Assembly (NCBI GenBank): GCA_916610825.1
Contig: OU744451.1
Span: 14,743,905-14,807,904 of the forward strand
Direction: 5' to 3'
Length of the DNA stretch: 64,000 nt
Source of the DNA: Haliclystus octoradiatus
Taxonomy: Eukaryota > Cnidaria > Staurozoa > Stauromedusae > Haliclystidae
Under the pieces are notes generated by a model. The model had not been told where the DNA came from. It saw only the letters and a list, made by a program, of their open reading frames with translations, and did not search any database. Position 1 is the first letter of the stretch; every line of letters begins with the position of its first letter. A program made the position numbers and the translations under genes. This document shows positions 35,045 through 49,100 of the stretch, piece after piece.

Positions 35045-37110
35045 ACATTTGTCTAAATAAAGTATGGTATAGCTAATCATTTTTGCTTTGAATTGAATAA
35101 ACTTATTAATACTGTATTTGAAAAGGTTTAATTATTTTATAATAAATAAGTAGTTGTAGTAGATCCAAATACCTGAGAATTTGAGGATGTCTGGAATTCC
35201 CTAAAAAGAGGTCATAGAATAATTTATTAATTTTTGTGCCTGCTGTATACCATTTGAAGACTCTTGTTTGCATTCGAAAATAGCACGTAATTAATGCTGG
35301 AAATGATCCAAAAATTAGCCAAAACTATTGACTGACATTTTGCATTTTGTTGCCTATTCTTTATATCATAGTTTTCTTTGTATAACAGATATAACTATCT
35401 CATTTGTTTATTGTTGTATTATATCCGTAAATAGTTACTCCCAGTAGATTGTCCCCTTCCATAATAATGTTTTTAATACTTATGTCGTTAAATAAATTCC
35501 GATTTAAATATGTTATATATTATGCAAATTAGCTATTCCTTATATAGACGATGTAAGTTTGTTCATTCTCTCTCTTACTGCCTGAAGATGATTTTAGATT
35601 AAATCGAAAACGTAGCAAAATATTGTGTCTTGTTCTTATCTAGGCTAGTTCTTATCGCTAATCAACATAATGAAGTATTCAAGTGAATTACAAGTTTATA
35701 GTAAAAGTTGTTTGTCCTTTGTTGGTCGAATGTCGGTTTCCGCTGGCAACCCAGCGCGTCTTTGCTCGCTTAAAACCAGCGAGCCAGCATCGAGGCACTA
35801 AATAAAATACTGAATATTGAAGAAATGAAAATCAAAGGCGCATTACATACAAAGCCAAGAAATTGGACCAATTAAATTTTGAACACCAAGAAATATGTTA
35901 AAGTCCATGTAAGTGGAAATCTGAAGAAAAAAAACCGAAAACTCTAACTATAAAATTATTCTACAATATTGGGATCAATCAGTTTTAGCCTGGAAAATCT
36001 TTCCAGCCTGGAAATATCCATACTTTTAAAGGCCCGTATGGTCATATCCATGTTTTAATTAATAATCTTTATTTAATCTAGTTCCTAACAAATATTAAGG
36101 CTGTATTGTAAGTGACACTTTCTATAGCGCAAAGTGTCCTTTATATGCCGGTCAAAATGACAAAATATATCACATCATATCATATCATACAGGAATATGC
36201 AATAGGAAAACAAATAGGAAATTACATGGCAAAAACACAGAAAATCATCAAATCGTCGTCAAATGAGAGTCTGCACGTAGATAATACAATTCTACGTTGC
36301 AAATTTCAAATATCAACGTCTATTTTCCACTCCGTCTGAAGACCTCATTATGTGTGACATTATGAATAACTAGTCATCGACTTTATATTTGTATTGATTG
36401 AATAATTATGATGTATTTTGTATTTATAATTGAAATTAGTCGAAACCGACTATGGGTATTATTCGATGATCCGCATATGATTTGGATTGTTTGCTCAATC
36501 GTTCACTATTTTCTATTGCATTATAACGAAAATGATTCGATCAATCTGATTGGTTTAGAGTATGACGCCATATCACCATAGTAAAATTTGGTTCGAAAAC
36601 AATATCGATCTTACATTTCGAACTCGAAGGCGAAAATTACTCGCTGAGGCGAGTCGTTTTCTGATGCCTTCTCGTTTTCTCCTTACGTGCCTCTCGTGCG
36701 CCAAATAACAATAGCTCATAGGAAACTGTGCACCAATTGCTTAATAGTGAACGCTGGCAATTAGGTACCTTCGCAAATTTCAAAAAGTAAACAAGCGATT
36801 CGCAAATGTTTTTGAATCAATTTTATACGAGAGTCTTATAAATTCCGTGTCCGAGAAATCAAAACAAGCAACAAAATATGATCTCTCAGGCGTGAAACCT
36901 TAATAGTAGCAAAATAAATGTCCAATTTTTTGACTATTCTCAACTATATTACACCCTCTGCTGTATGGCATTGAGCACTCTCACATTCAGTAAAGACAAA
37001 TAATAAATATAATTATATATTTATTCATTTATTTATATATATAAAGACAGTGTGAGTGCATACGCTAACTAAATTTATAGATTGTAATAAATATACGTAA
37101 TCAATACACA
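35045..37110. other. No gene seen
   Basis: Spacer between the orphan gene and the 3' end of CFAP418. It contains dispersed repeat fragments (for example 36640-36750, shared with 23200-23270) and (TA)n runs near 37010-37040. Confidence 0.4.
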
Positions 37111-37114
37111 TAAA

Positions 37115-40100
37115 TCAATGCCCTGCACAGATCCATCTCGAGTTCGTCTTAGGTAATGCTTCTTCTAATTTCTTAATTTTCTCAACGCTAAGCCAATTAC
37201 ATTGACATGAATACGCTCTTTTTCCTGAGAAAATGAACAATAAAAAGGATATTTGATTGCACAAAGAAACGAATGACGTATATATTGCATACATAACATC
37301 TGATTAAATTAAACATCACGACTAATTTTTTGCGTTTGAATCTATTTCGTTCTTTTTGTCGTTTCAATCACTTTCAGTTCAAAAGCATGCAGACTAGCTC
37401 ATCCTGCTCAATCTTGTTTCAAGTACAATGGCTGAATGATGTCAATGGCATTGGCATCGTCATATGCTCGTTTCATTTTCCCTATTTTGTATTACGAACT
37501 AACAAAATTAGATATTTTGCCCGTGCCTCTAGTAACAGTTAATATAATAGCTATACAAAAGGGCATCTTCTGCCCTTTCTGCTTCTGCTCCTCGTGCGCC
37601 TTTGATACGATATGGTTCTATCAATAAATAAGGAAGGTGGATACACAGTAGAATTATATATGATAATTTCATTAGTGACCGCATGACGTCGTCTTCCTAT
37701 AAGCAATGTTTGTTTGTTCTGCAGTACGGGGCCGGTAATTTATACAGGTTGAAAACGGAATAGGAAGAGATAAATTCGATACAAAATTAGACCTTCTGCA
37801 AATTAGCTAATATCGTTATATAATTGACTTAAAATGAAATTGTTTTAATCTTATCGCGGAAGAAATGAGGCTCGAAGAATACAAAGTGCTACTACATAGT
37901 TTCATTAAATAGAGTTTGAGATATGACCCTTATTCCAGACATTAGACCGGGATCGGTAGACCTGATTAAGCACACCAGTCCGCAGAACAAATCAACGACG
38001 CTGTATATAGGTAAGAGCATAGAAGTCATAGAAGAAATTAGCAATTATGGAGAGACAATCCCAAGAAGAAATATACAAACAGGGCGAATCCTCAAAACCT
38101 ATTGTTGAGGCTCGCAGTTGTTGATTCGTTAATATATCAAGGTGCCACAATAGAAATTGATAATAAATCCTAAACGTCCTAAATGTTACCATGTTATTAC
38201 TTTCTGATTTGTGAGTAGTGTATATATTACAATTTCAGAAGAGCCTCTATAATGAAGAGTAGGCTAACTCTTAATTAGCACATGCGTGGCTGAGGCTACA
38301 AGCTGAGCCCAATCCCCCAAGAAATCCTATTGAAGCATTTGACACCGGCTGCAGATATTTCCAGAGTAATGAAATTGCTTAGAGTGAAATTTCCAAAACG
38401 TGAAAATGAGCAATTGTGCAATGAGCAAGTCATAGCATCTCGAGATTGTGCGATTCCATGTAAACATTTTTTATGCATTCGTATGTTAACAAATACAATG
38501 ATGATAATTCAATGTTGTTACTTACCTCTTGACCGAGTTAACATTAATTTCAATCGATCAAAGTCAGGATAATTGTTTCTGAAGAATAAATAATCACACG
38601 ACTTGTCCCATTTGTATTCTTTAAATTGAATGACTTTATGATCACATGATGTGCAATGTAAAGAATTACAAACCCTACAAACGTAAGTCAAATATACAGT
38701 ATACATATAATATATATATATATATGTATAGAGAGTATAAAACAGAGACGAGGAATAGCCTTTTCCGTAACTCGGAGTTTCACGCGTTTATTGCGATCTT
38801 CAGACGGTGATACCGGAGCATTTGCCGGCTTTGCCTCGTCTCTGTTTTATACTGTGTCCTAAAAAACATTGAGCACTTTCATATACATGTGTGTATAAGA
38901 GTTCACACTAAATACAATTAATTTCTTTAATTAATTAATTATTATATATATATAACAATAATGGAGTCAAAGACTACGCATTAATTTTCTGTAACTTGAA
39001 GTTTCTCGCTTTATGCGATCATCAGACAGATATATATATATAAAGTAATTGTGTGGGCAAAACATCAATTTGAGTGCTCCATGCTAAAAGCAAAGCAATA
39101 TAAAAAAAATATATATATATATATACTATAGTACGTGCAAGTTTTCTATGTCAAATTTGTGCAACTACCTTTTGTGGGCTACTGTGGAAAGGCCCGGTAT
39201 ATCATTTGAGCTTCCAACAAAGATTGGAAAGCACTTAGTTGATGTGGATGATGTCTTTTTTGTTGTAGTTATACTTGAAGGCATCTGAAATGATATCATT
39301 GTTATTATATTAATTAATTCCTTTATTGTAACTGTTATTTTTATTTAAATATATATCGATTAAATAATGTACTAAGTAAATAAAAACCTTATTATGCTAC
39401 AGTAGAACCCAGATCACGTTTACGGACAAGCGTATACCGGTAAGTAGCAAATAGTAAGGGTTTTTTGGCATAGTTTTAGCGGCAAATAATAAACAGCCCA
39501 GGAGTTGTAATGAAACTTCTTGGAGGGTTCGGGACAGTTTATAAACATGAACAGATTTACAATATATCATAGAATTGAACAGTTCATGAACAGTTCAGAG
39601 ACAGTTCAATTTTGAAAATTAATTCACGTTCATGAACTGTCCCTGAACTGCTCATGGAACTGTTTATATCTATGGAATTTTGATAAATTCAAGTCCATGA
39701 ACTGTCCATGAAACATCCAGGAGGTTTTCATGCCAAGTGCATGGGTTGCTTATGAATTGTAGCGGCTCAGTAACAATTCCTGAATGTGAATTAATCTACA
39801 AAATTACATGGAATTGAACAGTTCAGGAACACTTCATGAACGTGAATTAATTTTCAAAATTACATGGAATTGAACAGTTCAGGAACACTTCATGAACGTG
39901 AATTAATTTTCAAAATTACATGGAATTGAAGAGTTCAGGAACACTTCATGAACGTGATTTAATTTTCAAAATTACATGGAATTGAACAGTTCAGGAATAC
40001 TTCATGAACGTGAATTAATTTTCAAAATTACATGGAATTGAACAGTTCAGGGATGTTGATGAACATGAATTAATTTTCAAAATTAAATGGAATTGAACAG

Positions 40101-43100
40101 TTCAGGAACACTTCATGAACGTGAATTAATTTTCAAAATTACATGGAATTGAACAGTTTAGGAACACTTCATGAACGTGAATTAATTTTCAAAATTACAT
40201 GGAATTGAAGAGTTCAGGAACACTTCATGAACGTGATTTAATTTTCAAAATTACATGGAATTGAACAATTCAGGAATACTTCATGAACGTGAATTAATTT
40301 TCAAAATTACATGGAATTGAAGAGTTCAGGAACACTTCATGAACGTGATTTAATTTTCAAAATTACATGGAATTGAACAGTTCAGGAATACTTCATGAAC
40401 GTGAATTAATTTTCAAAATTACATGGAATTGAACAGTTCAGGGATGTTGATGAACATGAATTAATTTTCAAAATTACATGGAATTGAACAGTTCAGGAAC
40501 ACTTCATGAACGTGAATTAATTTTCAAAATTACATGGAATTGAACAGTTCAGGAACACTTCATGAACGTGAATTAATTTTCAAAATTACATGGAATTGAA
40601 CAGTTCAGGAACACTTCATGAACGTGAATTAATTTTCAAAATTACATGGAATTGAAGAGTTCAGGAACACTTCATGAACGTGAATTAATTTTCAAAATTA
40701 CATGGAATTGAAGAGTTCAGGAACACTTCATGAACGTGATTTAATTTTCAAAATTACATGGAATTGAACAGTTCAGGAATACTTCATGAACGTGAATTAA
40801 TTTTCAAAATTACATGGAATTGAACAGTTTAGGGATGTTGATGAACATGAATTAATTTTCAAAATTACATGGAATTGAACAGTTCAGGAATACTTCATGA
40901 ACGTGAATTAATTTTCAAAATTACATGGAATTGAACAGTTCAGGAACACTTCATGAACGTGAATTAATTTTCAAAATTACATGGAATTGAACAGTTCAGG
41001 AACACTTCATGAACGTGAATTAATTTTCAAAATTACATGGAATTGAAGAGTTCAGGAACACTTCATGAACGTGATTTAATTTTCAAAATTACATGGAATT
41101 GAACAGTTCAGGAATACTTCATGAACGTGAATTAATTTTCAAAATTACATGGAATTGAACAGTTCAGGGATGTTGATGAACATGAATTAATTTTCAAAAT
41201 TACATGGAATTGAACAGTTCAGGAACACTTCATGAACGTGAATTAATTTTCAAAATTACATGGAATTGAACAGTTCAGGAACACTTCATGAATGTGAATT
41301 AATTTTCAAAATTACATGGAATTGAAGAGTTCAGGAACACTTCATGAACGTGATTTAATTTTCAAAATTACATGGAATTGAACAGTTCAGGAATACTTCA
41401 TGAACGTGAATTAATTTTCAAAATTACATGGAATTGAACAGTTCAGGGATGTTGATGAACATGAATTAATTTTCAAAATTACATGGAATTGAACAGTTCA
41501 GGAACACTTCATGAACGTGATATAATTTTCAAAATTACATGGAATTGAACAGTTCAGGAACACTTCATGAACGTGAATTAATTTTCAAAATTACATGGAA
41601 TTGAAGAGTTCAGGAACACTTCATGAACGTGATTTAATTTTCAAAATTACATGGAATTGAACAGTTCAGGAACACTTCATGAACGTGAATTAATTTTCAA
41701 AATTACATGGAATTGAACAGTTCAGGGATGTTGATGAACATGAATTAATTTTCAAAATTACATGGAATTGAACAGTTCAGGAATACTTCATGAACGTGAA
41801 TTAATTTTCAAAATTACATGGAATTGAACAGTTCAGGAACACTTCATGAACGTGAATTAATTTTCAAAATTACATGGAATTGAACAGTTCAGGAACACTT
41901 CATGAACGTGATTTAATTTTCAAAATTACATGGAATTGAACAGTTCAGGAACACTTCATGAACGTGAATTAATTTTCAAAATTACATGGAATTGAAGAGT
42001 TCAGGAACACTTCATGAACATGATTTAATTTTCAAAATTACATGGAATTGAACAGTTCAGGAACACTTCATGAACGTGAATTAATTTTCAAAATTACATG
42101 GAATTGAACAGTTCAGGAACACTTCATGAACGTGAATTAATTTTCAAAATTACATGGAATTGAACAGTTCAGGAACACTTCATGAACATGAATTCATTTT
42201 CAAAATTACATGGAATTGAACAGTTCCGGGATGTTGATGAACGTAAATTAATTTTCAAAATTACATGGAATTGAACAGTTCAGGAACACTTCATGAACGT
42301 GAATTAATTTTCAAAATCTACATGGAATTGAACAGTTCAGGAACACTTCATGAACATGAATTCATTTTCAAAATTACATGGAATTGAACAGTTCCGGGAT
42401 GTTGATGAACGCGAATTAATTTTCAAAATCACATGGAATTGAACAGTTCAGGAACACTTCATGAACGTGAATTAATTTTCAAAATTAAATGGAATTGAAC
42501 AGTTAATGAACAGTTCATGAATGTGAACTAATTTTCTAAATTTCATGGAATTGAACAGCTCAGGGACATTCATAAACGTGTATTGATTTTCAAAGTTTAT
42601 GAAGCTGTTCAATTTCATGAGATTTTGAGTAACTCACGTTTATGAGCTGTCATTAAACCCGGAGGTTTTCAAGTGCATGGGCTGTTTATGATTTGTAACA
42701 GCTCAGTAACAGTTCATGAACGTGGATTAATTCCAAAATGTCATGCAAGTGAACAGTTCATAAACATGAATTAGTTTTCAAAATTTAATGGAATTGAACA
42801 GTTCATGAACAGTCCAGGGATGTTGATAAAAGTGAATTAATTTTCGAAATCCAAATAGCAGCCGTGAAACAGGATATTTTATTTGAAAATATGTAATTTG
42901 AATCCTTAAGGAAAGAAGTTTGTTGTTAAATGTTAGTCGCTGAGCAAAATCAAACAACAATACAATAACTATACACATGAACAACCCGCAAGTGGAGCGA
43001 CGAACAATGAAACATTATATTTCGAAAATCTATCTGTTTGTAAATTTATAATAAAAACAATTACAAAACAATAACCGGCTTCTTAGTCGATTATAGGTAC

Positions 43101-46100
43101 TAAATAATCGACCGATTACTGATTATGTTAAAAAAAGCCGGTTAATCTGTAAAATCGATTACTTACGATTAAAGTGTATATCCCGGATATTGGGAAATTG
43201 CTTCTTTATAAGGAGAAAATTTTCTATTCGTACATGATCTCCCTGTGTTTTTACATTGCGCGATCATTTCTCCTTCAAAAATGCAGTCAAAGTGACGATT
43301 TTGGATTAATTTTGTGTCTTACTCTTTTTCCTCGAACAGGAACCCGTTTATTTTCAACAAGAGAGTTTACACCGGAAAAAACACTAAACTTTTTACTTAT
43401 TTGTCTCTAAATAAAAAGCCGCTAAACCAAATGACAATCTGCTTTCGGAATGAAATTTTTAATGTTCAGCTGAAGATTTAGAGCTATATTTGATTAATAG
43501 TCAAGATCCAGGTAAAGAGATATAAGCCTTTAAAGTCAAAAGTTTTTAGTTTTGGATTTTTCTCACTCAAGTGCTCACACCTTTACCATTAACACCTCTT
43601 TGCGGCTTCGTCTAAGCATAGTCGGTATAGTTGATGCGTATTAAAAATAGTCACACACCTCCAATAACCAGCAGCGATAACCTGCTTAGACAAAGTCGTA
43701 AAGAGGAGCTAATCGCGTGAGCACTTGAGTGGGAAAAATCCAAAACTAAAAACTTGTGACGTTAGAGGCTTATATCTCTTTACCTGGATCTTGAATATTG
43801 ATCAAATATAGCTCTAAATCTTCAGCTGAATGTTGAAAATTTCATTCCGAAAGCAGATTTTCATTTGGTTTAGCGGTTTTGTATTTAGAGACAAATAAGT
43901 AAAATGTTTAGTGTTTTTTCCGGTGTAAACTCTCTTGTGGAAAATAAGTGGGTTCCTGTTCGAGGAAAAAGAGTGAGACACAAAAACGTAACTTTGATTG
44001 CATTTTTGAGGGGGAAATACTTGCGCAAAGTAAAAATACAAGAAGAACATGTACTGATAGAAACTTTTTCTCTATATAAAGAAGCAATCTCCCAATATCC
44101 GGGATATACACTTTAATCAGCTCATCTCTAGGCTACAAACTTGATTCTGATAATTGTTTTGTTTCAGAAAAGGGTTACCACACACTTTTGCCGTGTTTGT
44201 ATATTCATATTTACTATACTCAGATAAGTTGGAAGACATTTGGGAAGTGTTGAAAGCACTCGTGTCTTCCAACATTTCACGTGAAGTACATATGAATGCA
44301 AAGAAGGCAAAGTGTGTGGTATAAATGTCGATTTAGAATTAGTCGATTGTTAAAACTACTAAGAATTTAAAAACAATAACGATATCAGAAACATTCGTTT
44401 CAAGAGCTAAACATAAGAACTATATATAAATGAGGCAAAGCTCATTTTAATTTATTTATCATCTTCAACTTTTCATATTTGATAAAATGTAGGATGTGAA
44501 TGGTTTTTAATACTGCATTTAGGTTGAATTTACGCGTTTTGAAAAAAGTTTTACGCTGTTGGCTATAAAGTCGAATTGTTGTTCGCCCAAGCATCCAACA
44601 GCGCCGACTTTTTCATACAACAAAGCTGGATCATTTGCTCAGGCCTTAGCTTTTGTGTATTATTTTTCCATGAAGATCTATATCTTTATGTTTTATATTT
44701 GATAATTAATCATATGGCGTATTATTCACACACTTAGATTCTGTGAACGCAATAATAAGAAATTAAGATCATCAAACATGGTCAAATCATTTGTGATAAA
44801 TTTAAATCAAGTTACCGTGGAATCATTAAAATGAGAATAATCTTCTTCATCATCAGCACATATATCAGCTATGGCCAGATTCAACTCTTCCTGGCTGGTT
44901 CTAGAATTAAAAATGCATCATAAAAATAGGACAGTTGAACGGACACCCTACAGTGAGATGTTTTTAATTTGAAGTTGAAGTAATGCATAATCAGAACAAA
45001 TATAAAGTATGTGTAGGCCCATAGTGCAACATCTGTAACAAATGTGGCTTCTTGTATAATTTCGGAAATGGAATGTTGTATTTTTGAGAAAAGAAATATC
45101 AAATTCATGTGAAAGTATTCACTGTAGCTTTATGGGTGGAAATGTAAGTTTTCATGGGATCCCACTGTAAACATTGTTTAACGCTCCGCCTAATAAAATT
45201 GATTTAGAAAATTTTTCAAAGACACTTTATTTTTCATTAAAGATATCATAAAGTATAGCCTGCGTGCAGACTAAAACCTATTTTGGCAAAAGTGTAAAGT
45301 CTGCGCACTGCTCAGAAAAAGCCATTTTGTTAACACTGCGCTAGACTTGAGTCGCCTTGTAAAAACCTCAAGAAGTTCCAGTCTCAGTTGCGTGCTTGTC
45401 GATTGTTCACATCCCCATGTGGCTATGAACTGTGACGTACGAAAACAACAGTCAACGTGCTGAAAAGATGGTCGTGTTGCCCAATATTTTGTTTCATTTT
45501 ATTGTGTTTACTGGTAATATCTCAATTATTTATTGTTACTGGTGTGTAGATAATTTTGCAATAGATCATCCATTTGAAAATATGAAAGCGGAAGAATCAG
45601 AAAGAACCCCAAAGGGGACACTAAAATCAAGCTAATTCAAACATAAATTAGAAACAGTGCAAACAGAAACTAAACCTCAGATGCAGCAGTCTTACATCAA
45701 TTTCATGACAACATTGTTTGTGTGCTACATCAGCAAGCCTGTAGTTTGATATTATACATTCAGGTAATAGGAGCAACACTTGAATTAATATCTGAACATT
45801 TATCATTGAAATGTTTAATATTAAATCGATTGAAAACCAAAAAATACGGCAGCTACATTTAGTAGCTAATGCCTTCACGTTTTGATTTCCAGTATGTTTA
45901 TCGTCAAAACCATGCCAAAACAAACAATCCAGATCACATGAACAGACAGTGCAATTTAGCTCGAGTCATCTAATTGGCTAATGCGGGGTTACTATGGCGT
46001 GATAAAATCAACACATTTTAATTGGGTCAAGGTTTTCTCAAGGCCAGTGTCAGCAAAATGGCTATTTCTGAGCAGTGTGCAGACTTTACACTTTTGCCAA

Positions 46101-49100
46101 GATAGCTTTTAGTCTGCACACAGGCTAGATATAATATGGTTTAGGGATGTATTATATGATAATATTAAATGGTTATGGTACAGATCAGAATCCTCAATAT
46201 TTGAGTTGATTGTTGCATGGGGTAAACAATGTTAATATTTTATTATTATTATCTGTCAAGTAGTGTCAGTGATACTCCTGCAAAAAACAATTCAGGACTA
46301 CCTGACTGATAAGCATAACAAAGTAAGGAATATACATTATAGCTATCTTACTTCAATATATTAATATCTTGATATAAACATAGCCTACTTTGGAATGGTT
46401 GATAAAGGATTTACAGCATGGTTAATAAAGGATGTCGTGGGAATCCAAGTTTCTCTCAAATTAGAATCCCACTTCTTGAATCCATGTCTGTTACTTTAGA
46501 TATATCCAGCTAAATCATAGCTGATTTTTCAAAAAGTTGGAGCATCGATTGACAAAACCTGGGATTTTTAAACGATTTTCAGCTAAATGCTGACGTACAT
46601 TATGAATGTTGACTAGGCAGTAACTTGAGTTCTTGTGTGGTTGTTTGCTGCATTATCTTCAAATTATATGTAACTATTCATCACCTATTTGATTACAAGC
46701 TTGGTTTATGTTCTTAAATGTGTCGCCGCTATGAAAACATTCTGCCCAGGCAGTCATTAATAATTTAAATATAAATGATATTAAACGTTTCCAACCTGCT
46801 TACATTTGTAATATCAACATTTTACGGCTTTATTGCATTTAAGTGAAACTTGAAATTACGTTCCTACATTTAAATTGATATAAGGCATTATGCTAGAAGC
46901 GATTGGTCATATTAAAATGTTTAATATAGTTAACAAAGACATTTCCATAATGATCATGTACGATAATGAAACTAAAATAATAATGACTAATATTTTGATT
47001 TACTCAAGTTAATGCAAACATAGATGACTTATTTTGTAATAAAAGACAACGCAATTAAATTTATATTTTTATTCGCAACGTTTCGGCTTTGCACAGAAGC
47101 CATTATCAAGCTAAAAAATAATTTTACATGTTACCTATTTCACTTGTCGCCATTTACACACTCGAATTATAGAGCATCAAAGACCATCCTCATCAATAGG
47201 TGAACACATGAGGCAAGCACACCAAAATAGTGACATCAACGAGATTTTTAACAATTTTACAATTCTTAAGCACTGCCGAAATCAATTTGATCGCAAAGTT
47301 TACGAAATGTTATTTACCCGAGAACAATCTCCTTCATTAAATCGACAAATGGATTCAATTCCATCGTTATTATTCTCATGAACAAAGTGCTTCAAGTACA
47401 ATGGGTCCCAATAGACCAGTATATTACTATTCCCAATAGACCTTAGTATTAATTTCATATTTCTGTAGTTATATAAATAGGTAACATGTAAAATTATTTT
47501 TTAGCTTGATAATGGCTTAAGTGCAAAGCCGAAACGTTGCGAATAAAAATATAAATTTAATTGCGTTGTCTTTTATTACAAAATGCGTAAATTTGAAGCT
47601 TCTAATCAGATGACTTATTGTTTGGATAAATTTAATTTAACATAATGATACCATGTAGGAGAACGACAAAACACACCATGTTATGTTTATAAATATGCCT
47701 ATATAATGTTTGCGTTGAAATGAATCTAATAATAGCCTAGATGTAATCAAGTATAAATGTAAGAAAAATAACTGTAACAATGTGGAGATAGAAAGTAAGA
47801 GTTGAATGTATACCAGAAGATTTACATATTTACGAGAGTTTATGTTTAAAGACCATAAAATGACCAGCAGCCTTTGCAAATTTTTGTCTTTGAAATCTGG
47901 ACCCAGATTTCAATCACTTGTTTTTATGATACACGGCCTGCCTTTGTGTCTCCTTTGCACACAAACGCGATTTTGCAAAACATTTCGTAAAACGAACATT
48001 GAAGCATTCTGCTAAGTTGTTTATCAACGAACTGGTTTGGAAAGTTGTAAGAGCAATAGAGGTGGACGTCGTAAGGGCTCTCGACGCTTGAATAAATGTG
48101 TACCACGAAAATCAATTCACTTGCTACTAGTGTCATACGAATTGAGGAAGGAGGACAAAATTGAAAGCTACAACTGAACTCGACTGATTCAGAATTTCAT
48201 GTTGGTGCTTACTTGATACAAGAATATTAGGGATTGAAAGAACGGGAAGAGATTTGTTAGCATTCAAAATCGAAATTTATCACCGAAGCAAAATGAAATT
48301 ATAACACCAGGTGAATTCGATTATCAATACGGATACTTTGATCATTGACTCCAAATTATGTTTGTAAACACGTAGGCTTCGTCTAAAAATAGTTAGTTAC
48401 ATACCTATGCATGTTTTATATTTGCCTTGTTTACCTGCAGTAATTGTGCACGTAAATTGTAAAATTTAGAATCATATGAATTTATTTAGTGTTGATTTGA
48501 AAGTACATTTTATCCAAGTTGTTTTGATTTGCGTCAAACTTCTCAGACAGATAATCGGACTGTGACTCCCATTCTGCTATTTATTTTTGAGCCGTTTACA
48601 TTTGTTGGCTATCTATAGCCATAGACAAGTAAGAATTGAGATTTATCCAAAACTGAAATTGATAAACCAGACTATTTTCTCGAGCTTTCTGTCGTGTCTT
48701 TCCGTAGCAACAGCCACGAGGACAATCCTCTGACGTGAGCGCTGACGTCACTTTCCAGAGGATTAGCCTCGTTTCTTGTAATCAAGACAACAAAACAAAG
48801 CAAAGGCTGCTGGTCATTCGAAACACTTTAATGTTACAAAATCAATATCAAGTTATAGAAGAAAGAATTTGGAGTATTCATTGGTGTCACTCTATATATA
48901 TCATTCTATAAATAGTAGATCAAAGATCATGAGTTTACTCCGTTACTCTGAGTTTCGTGTAAAGACGCTCTTCAGACGGTTTATTGAATGAAAAATAATT
49001 ACGGTGTGCTCAAATATATACATGACTTAAGGAAGCGTTTCTATTAGCCGCTGTGGCTAGTATCGACCATTTTATTTGGTAATTGATATGTTTCTCTTTA

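Noticed and set aside
35580-35620. CTGAAGATGATTTTAG...AAATCGAAAACG as a fifth hammerhead
   Set aside because: Core words are present but stem III and the closing strand of stem I do not form.
43174-44111. Open frames on both arms starting MYIPDIG
   Set aside because: Mirror images of the TTAA foldback arms, with stops, no conserved domain and no splice logic.
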